Below, one piece after another: positions 14,709-23,027 of a stretch of 48,370 bases of DNA. The translations under genes were made by a program, and so were the position numbers. Under the pieces are notes generated by a model. It searched no databases and was not told the origin of the DNA. It was given only the letters and a program-made list of their open reading frames with translations. Every line of letters begins with the position of its first letter. Within the stretch, counting starts at the first letter, position 1. Origin of the DNA: JALZAQ01 sp038253885 (GTDB lineage: Bacteria > Gemmatimonadota > Gemmatimonadetes > Gemmatimonadales > Gemmatimonadaceae). The DNA is taken from assembly GCA_038253885.1 (NCBI GenBank), contig JBBSGP010000024.1:1-48370 (forward strand). Reading direction: 5' to 3'.

Positions 14709-15985
14709 AGCCCGAACGGAGCTCCGCCCGGATACTCCGCCGTCTCTCCGAGCGTCTCCTCGATCCGCAGAAGCTGATTGTACTTGGCGACGCGATCGGT
14801 TCGGGACGCCGAGCCGGTCTTGATCTGCCCGGCGCCCGTCGCAACCGCGAGGTCGGCGATGAACGTGTCCTCCGTCTCGCCGCTCCGGTGCGAGATCACG
14901 GAGTTGTATTGCGCCGAGCGCGCCAGCTCGATCGTCTCCAGCGTCTCCGTGAGGGTACCGATCTGGTTCAGCTTGATGAGGATCGCGTTCGCCACATCCT
15001 CGTCGATCCCGCGCGCCAGTCTCTCGGTGTTGGTGACGAACAGATCGTCGCCGACGAGCTGCACCCGATCGCCGAGCTCTCTGGTCATCGCCGCCCATCC
15101 CTCCCAGTCGTCTTCGGCCAGACCATCCTCGATCGAGATGATCGGATACTGGTCGAGCCAGCCACGGTAGAGCTCGACCATACCCGCGGCGTCGCGCGTG
15201 CCCGCACCGCTTTTCTTGAACGTGTAGGTGCCGCCCGTGTACAGCTCGCTCGCTGCCACATCGAGCGCGAGCGCGATCTCTCGACCCGGCGCGAATTTCG
15301 CGGCCTCGATCGCCTCCAGGATCACGGTGATGGCCTCTTCATCGTTCTTCAGGTCCGGAGCAAACCCGCCCTCGTCGCCCACGCCCGTCGCGAGCTTGCG
15401 CTTAACCAGCACCTTCTTGAGCGCGTGAAAGACCTCCGCGCCCATGCGGAGCGCCTCTGCGAACGTGCCCGCGCCCACGGGAACGATCATGAACTCCTGA
15501 AAATCCACAGTGTTGGTGGCGTGCGCACCGCCGTTGAGGATGTTCATCATTGGAACGGGGAGAACCCGCGCCATCGGTCCTCCGAGATAGCGGTAGAGCG
15601 GAAGCCCCACTTCCTCGGATGCCGCGCGTGCCGTCGCCAGCGACACCGCCAGAACGGCGTTCGCGCCGAGCTTGCTCTTGTTCTCCGTGCCGTCCAGCTC
15701 CAGCATCGCGCGGTCGACCGCCACCTGATCGAGCGCGTCCATCCCGTCCACTGCTGGACCGATGGCGTCGACGATGCTGGCGACGGCGCGACGTACGCCC
15801 TTCCCACCATACCGTGCCCGGTCGTCGTCGCGGAGCTCGACGGCCTCGTGCTCACCGGTCGACGCCCCGCTCGGCACGGCCGCGCGGCCCATCGCCCCGC
15901 TGGAGAGCAGGACGTCTGCCTCCACGGTGGGATTGCCTCGGCTGTCGAGAATCTCGCGAGCGGCCACACCGATGATGTTGGACAT
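14705..15985 (-). CDS. eno: Enolase
   Basis: The glycolytic enzyme that interconverts 2-phosphoglycerate and phosphoenolpyruvate. All hallmarks are present in 426 residues: ARE-ILDSRGNPTVEAD at the N-terminus, SGASTGEHEAVELRD in the flexible loop, VGDEGGFAP, the magnesium-binding VGDDLFVTN and the C-terminal signature ILIKLNQIGTLTETLE followed by SHRSGETEDTFIADLAV. ATG 15985 is the family start. It follows plsC after 57 nt and overlaps the FtsB-like gene. Confidence 0.98.
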   Translation of the reverse strand: MSNIIGVAAREILDSRGNPTVEADVLLSSGAMGRAAVPSGASTGEHEAVELRDDDRARYGGKGVRRAVASIVDAIGPAVDGMDALDQVAVDRAMLELDGTENKSKLGANAVLAVSLATARAASEEVGLPLYRYLGGPMARVLPVPMMNILNGGAHATNTVDFQEFMIVPVGAGTFAEALRMGAEVFHALKKVLVKRKLATGVGDEGGFAPDLKNDEEAITVILEAIEAAKFAPGREIALALDVAASELYTGGTYTFKKSGAGTRDAAGMVELYRGWLDQYPIISIEDGLAEDDWEGWAAMTRELGDRVQLVGDDLFVTNTERLARGIDEDVANAILIKLNQIGTLTETLETIELARSAQYNSVISHRSGETEDTFIADLAVATGAGQIKTGSASRTDRVAKYNQLLRIEETLGETAEYPGGAPFGL

Positions 15986-16042
15986 GTCGGAGAGAAAGAG
16001 AGAAGGTGTCGCGGGGTGAGGCCAGCGCGCGGCCGGCGCGCC

Positions 16043-16804
16043 TCAGGCGGCGCTGGTCGCCTGGGTCGAGAGGACGGCGCGATCGCTCCGCTCGCCCCAG
16101 CGCGTCTCGAGCTCGTCGGCCATGCGGCTCCAGACCGTCCTCATGAGCTCGTCGCGATTCTCATACGTCATTCCCGCCGTGGGAATGGGCTCGAGGATCG
16201 AGACCTCCACGTCGCCGGCGTGCACCGCCCAGCGGCCCTTCGGCGCCACATCGCGTGTGCCGTGAATGACGCACGGGACGATCGGCGCCTGAGCGGCGAT
16301 GGCGAGCACGAACGGACCCTTCTTGAACGGCCGCAAGGAGTATGTGTGCCCGCGAGTGCCTTCGGGGAACACGACGACGTTGATCCCGGTCTTCATGGCG
16401 TCTACCGCCTCCCGATAGGCCTCGAAGGCGGCCTTCCGATTCTGACGATCGATGAACACGCCAGCGACCAGAGCGGTGGCCGGCCCAAAGATGGGAAGCT
16501 TTCGCAGTTCCTTCTTGGCGACGAACCGATAGCGTGGCAGGATCGTAGCCAACGTGAAGACATCGTACCAGCTCACGTGGTTGGCGACGAAGACCCGGGG
16601 CTCTCCCGGAGCGGCGTGCTCCGATCCTGAGACGCGTACCTTCACCCCGCTCACCCAGAGCACGTTGCGCGAGAAGCGACGCGGCGCGGCCTCGAGCTGA
16701 CCATCGGGTCGCGGGCGCAGGCCGAAAAGGGCAGCGACGAGCACCTGCGAGCCGTAGACCAGCGTCGACATGAGCATGGTGAGATAGGCGAGAGCAGTTC
16801 GCAT
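16043..16804 (-). CDS. plsC: 1-acyl-glycerol-3-phosphate acyltransferase (PlsC family)
   Basis: An inner-membrane acyltransferase that makes phosphatidic acid from lysophosphatidic acid. The 253 residues show an N-terminal membrane segment, the catalytic NHVSWYD (H76 and D81 of the HX4D motif), FIDRQNR (117-123) and FPEGTR (146-151) for glycerol phosphate binding. It starts 3 nt after the thiL stop. Some paralogues acylate other lipids, so substrate specificity is inferred. Confidence 0.92.
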   Translation of the reverse strand: MRTALAYLTMLMSTLVYGSQVLVAALFGLRPRPDGQLEAAPRRFSRNVLWVSGVKVRVSGSEHAAPGEPRVFVANHVSWYDVFTLATILPRYRFVAKKELRKLPIFGPATALVAGVFIDRQNRKAAFEAYREAVDAMKTGINVVVFPEGTRGHTYSLRPFKKGPFVLAIAAQAPIVPCVIHGTRDVAPKGRWAVHAGDVEVSILEPIPTAGMTYENRDELMRTVWSRMADELETRWGERSDRAVLSTQATSAA

Positions 16805-16807
16805 GCG

Positions 16808-17746
16808 TCAAAAGTGGCTGTAGCCGCCACGGTCCGCAACGCGGGCGCCCTTGTAGCAGGCGTCGATTTCCGCTGGCCCGGCGTGAACGGCGCCGATGCG
16901 CGTGAGCGGACAGGCGAACTGCGCCTCGAATTCCGCCACCGCGATGTCTGTCGGGGCCGTCAGCGCGAGCTCGTACTCCTCGCCGCTGCGGGAGGCTGCT
17001 ACGGGCTCGGCGCCATCGATGAGCCGGAGGGAATCGAGATTCACCTCGATGCGCACGCCGCTCGCCTGCGCAATGTGTGCGAGATCGGCGAGCAGCCCGT
17101 CGGAGACATCGATCGCCGAGCTCGCGCCGTGCGCCGCCAGCCAGCGCCCTTCCGCGATGCGGGCCACTGGATGGATGAACCGCTGTCGAGCCTGCTCCGG
17201 AACCTCGGAGCCAGCCGACAGGCGCTCCAGTGCCAGACCGGGACCACCCAGGCGACCGGTGACGTAGACGGCATGCCCGACGCGCGCGCCGCGACGCTCC
17301 AGCGGACAGATGGCGGAGCCGAGCACGGTGACCGCGATCGCCAGCGCACCGCCCGCGCTCAGATCACCCCCCAGAATGTGGGTGTCCACTTCGCGCACCG
17401 CATCGGCCACCCCATCGGCCAACGCACGCAACGCCGACCGCTCGCGCCATTCGGGTGTGAGGACCAGAGCGACGAGCACGCCGAGCGGAGCCGCTCCCAT
17501 GGCTGCGAGGTCGCTCAGCGCCGCCGTGGTAGCGCGCCATCCGATCTCGCGCGCGCTGAGCCAGTCGCGGCGAAAGTGCACGTCCTCCACCGCGATATCG
17601 GTACTGACGACCAGCCGCTCACCGGCCGGAACCGTGAGCAAGGCGCCATCATCCCCGATGCCCTGGGCCGCCGTGCCCCACCATTCCAGCAGATCCCGGA
17701 TGACGTCGAACTCCGTTCCCGGTCCGAGCGCGGACGGGCGGGTCAC
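16808..17746 (-). CDS. thiL: Thiamine-monophosphate kinase
   Basis: Phosphorylates thiamine monophosphate to the cofactor thiamine diphosphate. In 312 residues the ATP-binding and metal motifs are seen: GIGDDGALL (29-37), STDIAVEDVHF (48-58), ATTAALSDLAAMGA (72-85), GGDLSAGG near 125 and AIDVSDGLLADL near 215. GTG 17746 overlaps the stop of the upstream lipoprotein gene in a GTGA junction. No TPP riboswitch is apparent, and no other thiamine genes are nearby. Confidence 0.95.
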   Translation of the reverse strand: MTRPSALGPGTEFDVIRDLLEWWGTAAQGIGDDGALLTVPAGERLVVSTDIAVEDVHFRRDWLSAREIGWRATTAALSDLAAMGAAPLGVLVALVLTPEWRERSALRALADGVADAVREVDTHILGGDLSAGGALAIAVTVLGSAICPLERRGARVGHAVYVTGRLGGPGLALERLSAGSEVPEQARQRFIHPVARIAEGRWLAAHGASSAIDVSDGLLADLAHIAQASGVRIEVNLDSLRLIDGAEPVAASRSGEEYELALTAPTDIAVAEFEAQFACPLTRIGAVHAGPAEIDACYKGARVADRGGYSHF

Positions 17747-19434
17747 GGGATCGTGCCGTCGGCCAACCGCCGGAGTCGCAGCACACCCTGCCGCGTCGCG
17801 ATCCAGACGAACTCATCGTCGAGCTTGATGTCGTACACTTCCGCCGGGACATCGGCCGGTATCGAGAGGAAGCGCGATACGCCGCTGTTGCGGAGGATCA
17901 TCAGCACCCCGCCGGCGCCTGCCACCCAGATGGTGCGCGCGTCCACCGCCAGCGATGAGATCGTGCCGACAGCGCTGAGGCGCACGGCGTCATATCGCGG
18001 AAGCAGCGCACCGCTGCGGAGGTTGAAGCGCAAGAGATCCTCCTGCGTCGCGATCACCACCTCGGAATCGCTGCGCGAGATGCCGCGAATCGCGCGGAGG
18101 AGTCGCGGCTCCTGCGCCGCCGCGGCTGCCCGGCGAGGCTGCGAATCCGGAGCGCTGCCTCGCAGCAGTAGCAGCCCCGCGTCGCTTCCGATCCAGAGCG
18201 TATCCCCGGTGAGTAACAGAGCGCGCACCGCCGTGCCCTCGGCCAGCGCCTGGCTCACGGCTCCACGGGGCGCACCGCCGCGCGCTCGGCCGTCGTCGGC
18301 GATGAAGACGAGCCCTCGTCCGGTGCCCACCCACGCGCCAGCCGGCGTAGCGACCACCGACAGCGCGAGATCCGCGGGGAGCCCGTTCGTACCCGACCAT
18401 GATCGGACGTTGTTCGGGTTGCGCGTGTCCATCCGCACCGCGCCCCGGTCGCTCGCGATCCACGCCGCATCGGCGCGGACGTCCATCCGATACGCCCGGG
18501 CGCCGGCCAACAGCCGGGTCAGCGGTCCCTCCAGCCAGCGCCACTGCTGAAGGTCTGCGCTCGCGAAACTGATACCGCCGCGGCCAAACCCGCTCCCCAA
18601 TCCAGCGACCCAGATGCCATCGGCAGCGAGGGCAAGCGCGCCCGCCCCTGTCTCCAGCAGTCCGTATGGATAGTGCTGCGACTGATGGAAGTTGGGGTCG
18701 ACTTTGAAGAGTCCACCTCCACGCGTACCGAGCCAGACCTCGGAGAGGTTGTCCGGCGGTTCGGCCCCCGCGCTGATGGGCCACGATTGCATCTGCTCGT
18801 CGCGAGTGTAGAGAGCCGCGAAGTTCTGGAGCGACGGGAACCGCGCGTACAGCTCTCGCAGACCCACCGGTCCCTGCCGGGCCGAATAGGGAGGAGCCAT
18901 GGCGCCGCTCACCGGAGTGACGGTGCCTCCGCGCGAGGCCAGCAGAAGCTGTCCGCCGACGTTGAGATATGCTCCTCCCAGCGGATCACGGCGATCGAAG
19001 AAGATCGCGTCCACCACGCCCGGCACCAACGTCGAGGTCACGTAGTTGGTCGATGCGCGATAGTACAGAACCTGTCCGGGAGTGAGGATCCAGACCGCGT
19101 CCTCCACCGGATCAGCGGCGAGACTGGATGGCTGCCCGCTCGGAAAGCCCTGCGCCTGGGCGAGAGGAGTGAGCCAGCTGTTGAACTGCCGGTCCAGAAT
19201 GCCCAGAGCTTCGGTGGTCGACGCAAAGACGAAACGGCGAGACGCGGCGACACCGGTGATGTCGTTGAACGCGGTGAGAAGCACGCGCTCCTCTCGGCTC
19301 GAGCCAGACCCGCCCCCACGATGGCGGGGTGGGCGCCCCGGCTCGCCCCCGTCCACGGCCGGCGTCGAGGCGCACGCAACCAGCAGCGCCAGCGCGGCGG
19401 CCGAACCCATTCGTGCCGGCGCGGATCTCCTCAC
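17743..19434 (-). CDS. Predicted beta-propeller lipoprotein
   Basis: A 563-residue probable lipoprotein of unknown function. The signal peptide has a basic N-terminus and lipobox LVAC with C21, followed by a Gly/Pro/Arg-rich linker to about residue 45. The rest consists of repeated blade-like units with motifs such as VWLGTRGGGLFKVD, GIWVAGLGSGFG, AWIASDRGAVRMD, AWVGTGRGLVFI, LWIGSDAGLLLL and VWIATRQGVLRL. These resemble ligand-binding or two-component-regulator propeller (Reg_prop) repeats. No enzyme motif or output domain is present, so a scaffold or ligand-binding role in the envelope is likely. It overlaps both nnr and thiL by 4 nt. ATG 19410 is an alternative start that would still leave a lipobox. 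Confidence 0.8.
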   Translation of the reverse strand: MRRSAPARMGSAAALALLVACASTPAVDGGEPGRPPRHRGGGSGSSREERVLLTAFNDITGVAASRRFVFASTTEALGILDRQFNSWLTPLAQAQGFPSGQPSSLAADPVEDAVWILTPGQVLYYRASTNYVTSTLVPGVVDAIFFDRRDPLGGAYLNVGGQLLLASRGGTVTPVSGAMAPPYSARQGPVGLRELYARFPSLQNFAALYTRDEQMQSWPISAGAEPPDNLSEVWLGTRGGGLFKVDPNFHQSQHYPYGLLETGAGALALAADGIWVAGLGSGFGRGGISFASADLQQWRWLEGPLTRLLAGARAYRMDVRADAAWIASDRGAVRMDTRNPNNVRSWSGTNGLPADLALSVVATPAGAWVGTGRGLVFIADDGRARGGAPRGAVSQALAEGTAVRALLLTGDTLWIGSDAGLLLLRGSAPDSQPRRAAAAAQEPRLLRAIRGISRSDSEVVIATQEDLLRFNLRSGALLPRYDAVRLSAVGTISSLAVDARTIWVAGAGGVLMILRNSGVSRFLSIPADVPAEVYDIKLDDEFVWIATRQGVLRLRRLADGTIP

Positions 19435-20957
19435 GGCTCAACCATCGGGAGCTCAGCGAGCGCCGGAGCGATCCGTTCGCAAACGGGCTCACTCCAGACC
19501 TGTCGCAGAGCCAGCTCCACGTCATCGAGAGTCACTCCCCTCGGCCGCCGAGCTCCCTGCGCAAGCTCGGCTGCGCGGCCGTGTATCCACGCCGCACATG
19601 TCGCGGCGGCGAGGGGATCGTCCATCTGCGCGAGCAGCGTGGCGGCGATTCCCGCGAGCATGTCCCCACTCCCGGCGCTTGCCAGCACCGGCGTCCCCGA
19701 CGCACTCACCATTCGCTCTCCGGCCGGAGACGTGATCACTGTCGGCACACCCTTGAGCAACAGCACGGAGCGCAGAACCCGCGCCAGCTCTCGTCCCACC
19801 TCGTAGCGGCCAGACGCAACATCGGCCACCGACATGCCCGACAAATGACCGAATTCCGCCGGATGCGGTGTCAGGACGCTGGGTCGCGCGCGAAGAGCCG
19901 CGCCGAGCTGGTCAGTCAGTCCGGCGAACAGCGTCAGCGCGTCCGCGTCCAGAACCATCGGCTGGCTCCCCGCCACGAGCACGCGCTCCACCATCTCCCG
20001 ACGACCCTCCGCGCGCCCCAGGCCCGGACCGACGAGCACCACGTCGGCCCACTCCAACGCTGCCGACGCGCTATCGGCGCTATCGAGCTCCTTCCAGCTG
20101 GTGGCCGTCGCGTGCGGCACGGCGGCCTGCATCACTGGCAGGCTCTCGTCCTCGACCACCACCCGAACCATCCCGATCCCGCTCCGAAGAGCAGCGCGGG
20201 CAGCGATGATCGCGGCGCCTGCCATGCCCCGTTGTCCCCCGACGATGAGCAGCTTGCGCCGCGTGCCCTTGTGAGCGTCCGCCGCGATCCGCGGGATGTG
20301 TGCGTGCACCCACTCGTCATCGACGAGATCCGGGGGGCCAGCCGGCTGCGTCTTCCCGATGCCGATGTCGAGCACCACGATCCTGCCCGCGCAGTCTCGC
20401 CGGACCAACAAGCCTCTCTTCACCGTCGCGAAGGTGAGCGTGAGATCGGCGATCACGCACAACGTCCCCTGGCCGGTCGTGGCATCGAGCCCAGACGGTA
20501 CGTCGAGAGCGACGACAGTCGCGCCGGCGTCGCGCTCCGAGCGGATGGCGTTGATCGTGCGCGCCAGCTCCCCCTCCGGCTCGCCGTGCGCTCCCGTACC
20601 GAGAAGCGCGTCCACTACCAACGGAGCCCTCTCGAGGGAGCCGATCTCGACGCGCGGCAGCGCGGCGTCGCGCGCCGCCCGGGCCGCGTCGGTGCGCGGC
20701 TCGGCCAGCTGGGTGACCCGAACGCTCGCGCCCGCACGCGCGAGCTCGCTCGCGACGATCCAGCCATCCCCGCCATTGTTTCCCGGACCGGTCACCACGG
20801 CCACGCGGCCATGATTCAGCGACGGGTAGCGCCGCACGATCTCCGACGCCGCGCTCACACCCGCCCGGCGCATCAGCTCGGCTTGAGACACGCCGGCTGC
20901 GATCGCGGTGCGATCGCCGGACGCCGCTTCGGCAGCGGTCGTGACCGATACGAGCAT
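19431..20957 (-). CDS. nnr: Bifunctional NAD(P)H-hydrate epimerase / ADP-dependent dehydratase
   Basis: Repairs hydrated NAD(P)H. The N-terminal YjeF/AIBP domain (about 1-215) epimerises R- and S-forms and shows VVTGPGNNGGDGWIVA and DALLGTGAHG. The C-terminal ribokinase-like dehydratase domain (about 230-500) shows GQRGMAGAAIIAARAALRSG, LTPHPAEFGHL and ASAGSGDMLAGI. The 508 residues are the normal length for the fused enzyme. ATG 20957 is preferred over the adjacent TTG because AGGAG lies 6 nt upstream. Its end overlaps the propeller lipoprotein gene. Confidence 0.95.
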   Translation of the reverse strand: MLVSVTTAAEAASGDRTAIAAGVSQAELMRRAGVSAASEIVRRYPSLNHGRVAVVTGPGNNGGDGWIVASELARAGASVRVTQLAEPRTDAARAARDAALPRVEIGSLERAPLVVDALLGTGAHGEPEGELARTINAIRSERDAGATVVALDVPSGLDATTGQGTLCVIADLTLTFATVKRGLLVRRDCAGRIVVLDIGIGKTQPAGPPDLVDDEWVHAHIPRIAADAHKGTRRKLLIVGGQRGMAGAAIIAARAALRSGIGMVRVVVEDESLPVMQAAVPHATATSWKELDSADSASAALEWADVVLVGPGLGRAEGRREMVERVLVAGSQPMVLDADALTLFAGLTDQLGAALRARPSVLTPHPAEFGHLSGMSVADVASGRYEVGRELARVLRSVLLLKGVPTVITSPAGERMVSASGTPVLASAGSGDMLAGIAATLLAQMDDPLAAATCAAWIHGRAAELAQGARRPRGVTLDDVELALRQVWSEPVCERIAPALAELPMVEP

Positions 20958-20984
20958 CAACCGCTCCTGCGCCCGAATGCACGA

Positions 20985-21007
20985 ACGGCGGCGCGGTGCG
21001 CCGCCGT
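20985..21007 (-). terminator. GC hairpin between zinc-ribbon gene and nnr
   Basis: ACGGCGGCGC and GCGCCGCCGT form a perfect 10 bp stem with a 3 nt loop. No T tract follows on either strand, so termination is uncertain; it may instead limit expression or stabilise the upstream mRNA. Confidence 0.4.
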
Positions 21008-21033
21008 ATCCCCACGCATGTGCTCCTCGAGCG

Positions 21034-21228
21034 TCACTTCTGCGATTGGCTGATCGTTCGGCCGAAGCTGATCTCGCCGTTGTCGATGCGAATGTTGAAG
21101 CCGCACTCGGGATGGCTGCACGCCCAGGCCTTGTAGGTGATCGGTGCTCCGTCGCGGCCGTAATCGCTCAGCGGAAGCATCGCGCCCTTACCGCACTTCT
21201 GACACGCCGGCAGCTCTCTCGGCTCCAT
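21034..21228 (-). CDS. Small zinc-ribbon protein
   Basis: A 64-residue protein with two cysteine pairs, CQKCG near residue 9 and CSHPEC near residue 37, fitting a zinc ribbon. Between them lies SDYGRDGAPITYKAWA; the tail is polar. A GGAGGGAG ribosome binding site precedes ATG 21228. It follows the Minf_1886-family gene by 18 nt and is probably cotranscribed. Function unknown; nucleic-acid or protein binding is possible. Confidence 0.75.
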   Translation of the reverse strand: MEPRELPACQKCGKGAMLPLSDYGRDGAPITYKAWACSHPECGFNIRIDNGEISFGRTISQSQK

Positions 21229-21246
21229 GGCTCCCTCCCTGGCGAC

Positions 21247-21636
21247 TCAGGCCATCACGGTGTTCCACGGATAGTCGCGCTCGAAGGCCCGGTCGAAATC
21301 GAAGACATCCAGGAACTCGTCGCGAGTGTCCGACTGCTGGCTGATGAGCAGGCCGAGCTCCACCAGAGTAAAGACGATGTCCCCGAGGTCGGCGGTCGAA
21401 CGCACGCCCCAGAACTCGAAGACCAGGCGCGACATCACCCCGAACTGCTCGAGGGCGAGGTCCCGGCAGGCGGTCGCCAGCTCTCGGCCGCAGATGTGTC
21501 GGCGCTCCGTCATGCGTGCCTGGCAGTATTCGAGCGCCGACAGCACGAACAGGTATGCGTTCTCGTGAAACCGAGGCTCGCGCGCCCGGATGCGGTCCAT
21601 GATGCCATCTCGAAACGCCAACTGCGGCACTTCCAT
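21247..21636 (-). CDS. Minf_1886 family protein (TIGR04138-like)
   Basis: A 129-residue uncharacterised protein. The sequence pattern FRDGIMDRIRAREPRF, AYLFVLSALEYC and HICGRELATACRDLALEQFG, then VFEFWGVRSTADLGDIVFTL, fits the Minf_1886 / TIGR04138 family known from Planctomycetes, Verrucomicrobia and related bacteria. No catalytic motif is known to me. A well-formed promoter lies upstream (21692-21720), so the pair with the zinc ribbon may be transcribed on its own as well as by read-through from glyA. Confidence 0.8.
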   Translation of the reverse strand: MEVPQLAFRDGIMDRIRAREPRFHENAYLFVLSALEYCQARMTERRHICGRELATACRDLALEQFGVMSRLVFEFWGVRSTADLGDIVFTLVELGLLISQQSDTRDEFLDVFDFDRAFERDYPWNTVMA

Positions 21637-21691
21637 CCCTCGGGTGACGGATAGGAGCGGACCGGTGGTGGCCCAGCCCCACGTGGCACCA

Positions 21692-21720
21692 AGTATGGTG
21701 AGCGGTGCGCCGTTTTACAA
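21692..21720 (-). promoter_or_regulatory. Promoter upstream of the Minf_1886-family gene
   Basis: TTGTAA (21715-21720) and CATACT (21692-21697) are 17 bp apart on the minus strand in the 89 bp gap after glyA. The predicted leader is about 50 nt. Confidence 0.55.
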
Positions 21721-21725
21721 CCGCC

Positions 21726-23027
21726 TCAGGACCGGTGGCCAACCGCTTCGGGCACAGGAAGATAGAGCGGGAACCGCCGTGTCAGCTCGAGGACATCGCC
21801 GCGCACGGAACGGAGCGCGCCCGGATCGGCGGCATCGCGAAGCGCGCGGTCGATCAGCTCGGCAATGCTGTGCATCTCCGCCTCACCCATCCCGCGGGTG
21901 GTCACGGCCGGCGTGCCGATGCGGATGCCGCTGGTGACGAATGGCGACTGTGTCTCGCCGGGAACGGTGTTCTTGTTCACGGTGATCTCCGCCTCGCCGA
22001 GGACCGCCTCGGCCGTTTTCCCGGTCAGTCCCTTGTTGCGGAGGTCGGCGAGCATGAGATGGGTGTCGGTTCCACCCGACACGAGGTTGTAACCTCGCTC
22101 CGTCAAACCGGCGGCGAGCGCCTGGGCGTTGGCGACGACCTGGCGCGCGTACAGGACGAAGCTCGGTTGTTGCGCCTCGCGCAGCGCTACTGCTTTGGCG
22201 GCAATCACGTGCATCAGCGGCCCGCCCTGGATACCGGGGAAGATCTGCTTATCGATCGCCTTCGCGTGCTCGGCGCGGCAGAGGATGAGCCCGCCGCGCG
22301 GGCCACGAAGCGTCTTGTGGGTCGTGGTGGTAACGCAATCGGCATGCGGAACCGGCGAGGGGTGGATGCCGGCCGCTACCAGACCAGCGATGTGCGCCAT
22401 GTCCACCATCAGCTTGGCGCCGACCTCGCGCGCTATCTCACCGAACACGGCGAAGTCGATCTCGCGTGCGTACGCGCTCGCGCCGGCCACGATCATCTTC
22501 GGCCGATGCTCGCGGGCGAGCGAGCGCAGCTGGTCGTAGTCGATCCGGCCAGTCTTCTCGTTCACGCCATACGGCACGATCCGGTAGTAACGTCCGGAAA
22601 AATTCACCGGCGAGCCGTGGGTCAGGTGACCGCCGTGGGACAGGTTCATCCCGAGGACGGTGTCTCCCGGCTCCAGAAAGGCGAAATAGACGGCCATGTT
22701 CGCCTGGGCGCCGGAGTGGGGCTGAACGTTCGCATGGTCCGCGCCGAAGAGCGCCTTGGCGCGCGCGATCGCCAACTCCTCGGCGACGTCGACGAAACGA
22801 CAGCCTCCGTAGTAGCGCTTGCCCGGATACCCCTCGGCGTACTTGTTGGTGAGGGTCGAGCCCATCGCCTCCATCACGGCAGGCGAGACGAAGTTTTCAC
22901 TCGCTATCAGCTCCAATCCCTCCCCCTGCCGGCGCGTCTCGTCTTCGATCGCCTGAGCGATCTCCGGATCGGCAGCCTTGAGCGACGAGCCGGGAGGGCG
23001 ATTGGGCCACTCGGACCAGCGGATCAC
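21726..23027 (-). CDS. glyA: Serine hydroxymethyltransferase
   Basis: A PLP enzyme that interconverts serine and glycine and charges tetrahydrofolate with one-carbon units. In 433 residues the family motifs are LIASENFVSPAVMEA (40-54), NKYAEGYPGKRYYGG (61-75), VDMAHIAGLVAAG (208-220) and the PLP lysine K238 in VTTTTHKTLRGPRGG. GTG 23027 overlaps the upstream dehydrogenase stop in a GTGA junction, with GAGGGAG about 10 nt upstream. The frame extends 12 codons further without homology. Confidence 0.97.
   Translation of the reverse strand: MIRWSEWPNRPPGSSLKAADPEIAQAIEDETRRQGEGLELIASENFVSPAVMEAMGSTLTNKYAEGYPGKRYYGGCRFVDVAEELAIARAKALFGADHANVQPHSGAQANMAVYFAFLEPGDTVLGMNLSHGGHLTHGSPVNFSGRYYRIVPYGVNEKTGRIDYDQLRSLAREHRPKMIVAGASAYAREIDFAVFGEIAREVGAKLMVDMAHIAGLVAAGIHPSPVPHADCVTTTTHKTLRGPRGGLILCRAEHAKAIDKQIFPGIQGGPLMHVIAAKAVALREAQQPSFVLYARQVVANAQALAAGLTERGYNLVSGGTDTHLMLADLRNKGLTGKTAEAVLGEAEITVNKNTVPGETQSPFVTSGIRIGTPAVTTRGMGEAEMHSIAELIDRALRDAADPGALRSVRGDVLELTRRFPLYLPVPEAVGHRS

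Noticed and set aside
14709..15098. N-terminal extension of the FtsB-like protein
   Set aside because: It is the eno coding sequence in another frame; the short GTG start gives a normal FtsB length.
16808..17800. TPP riboswitch for thiL
   Set aside because: thiL is coupled to the upstream gene by a 4 nt overlap and no thi-box-like sequence is visible.
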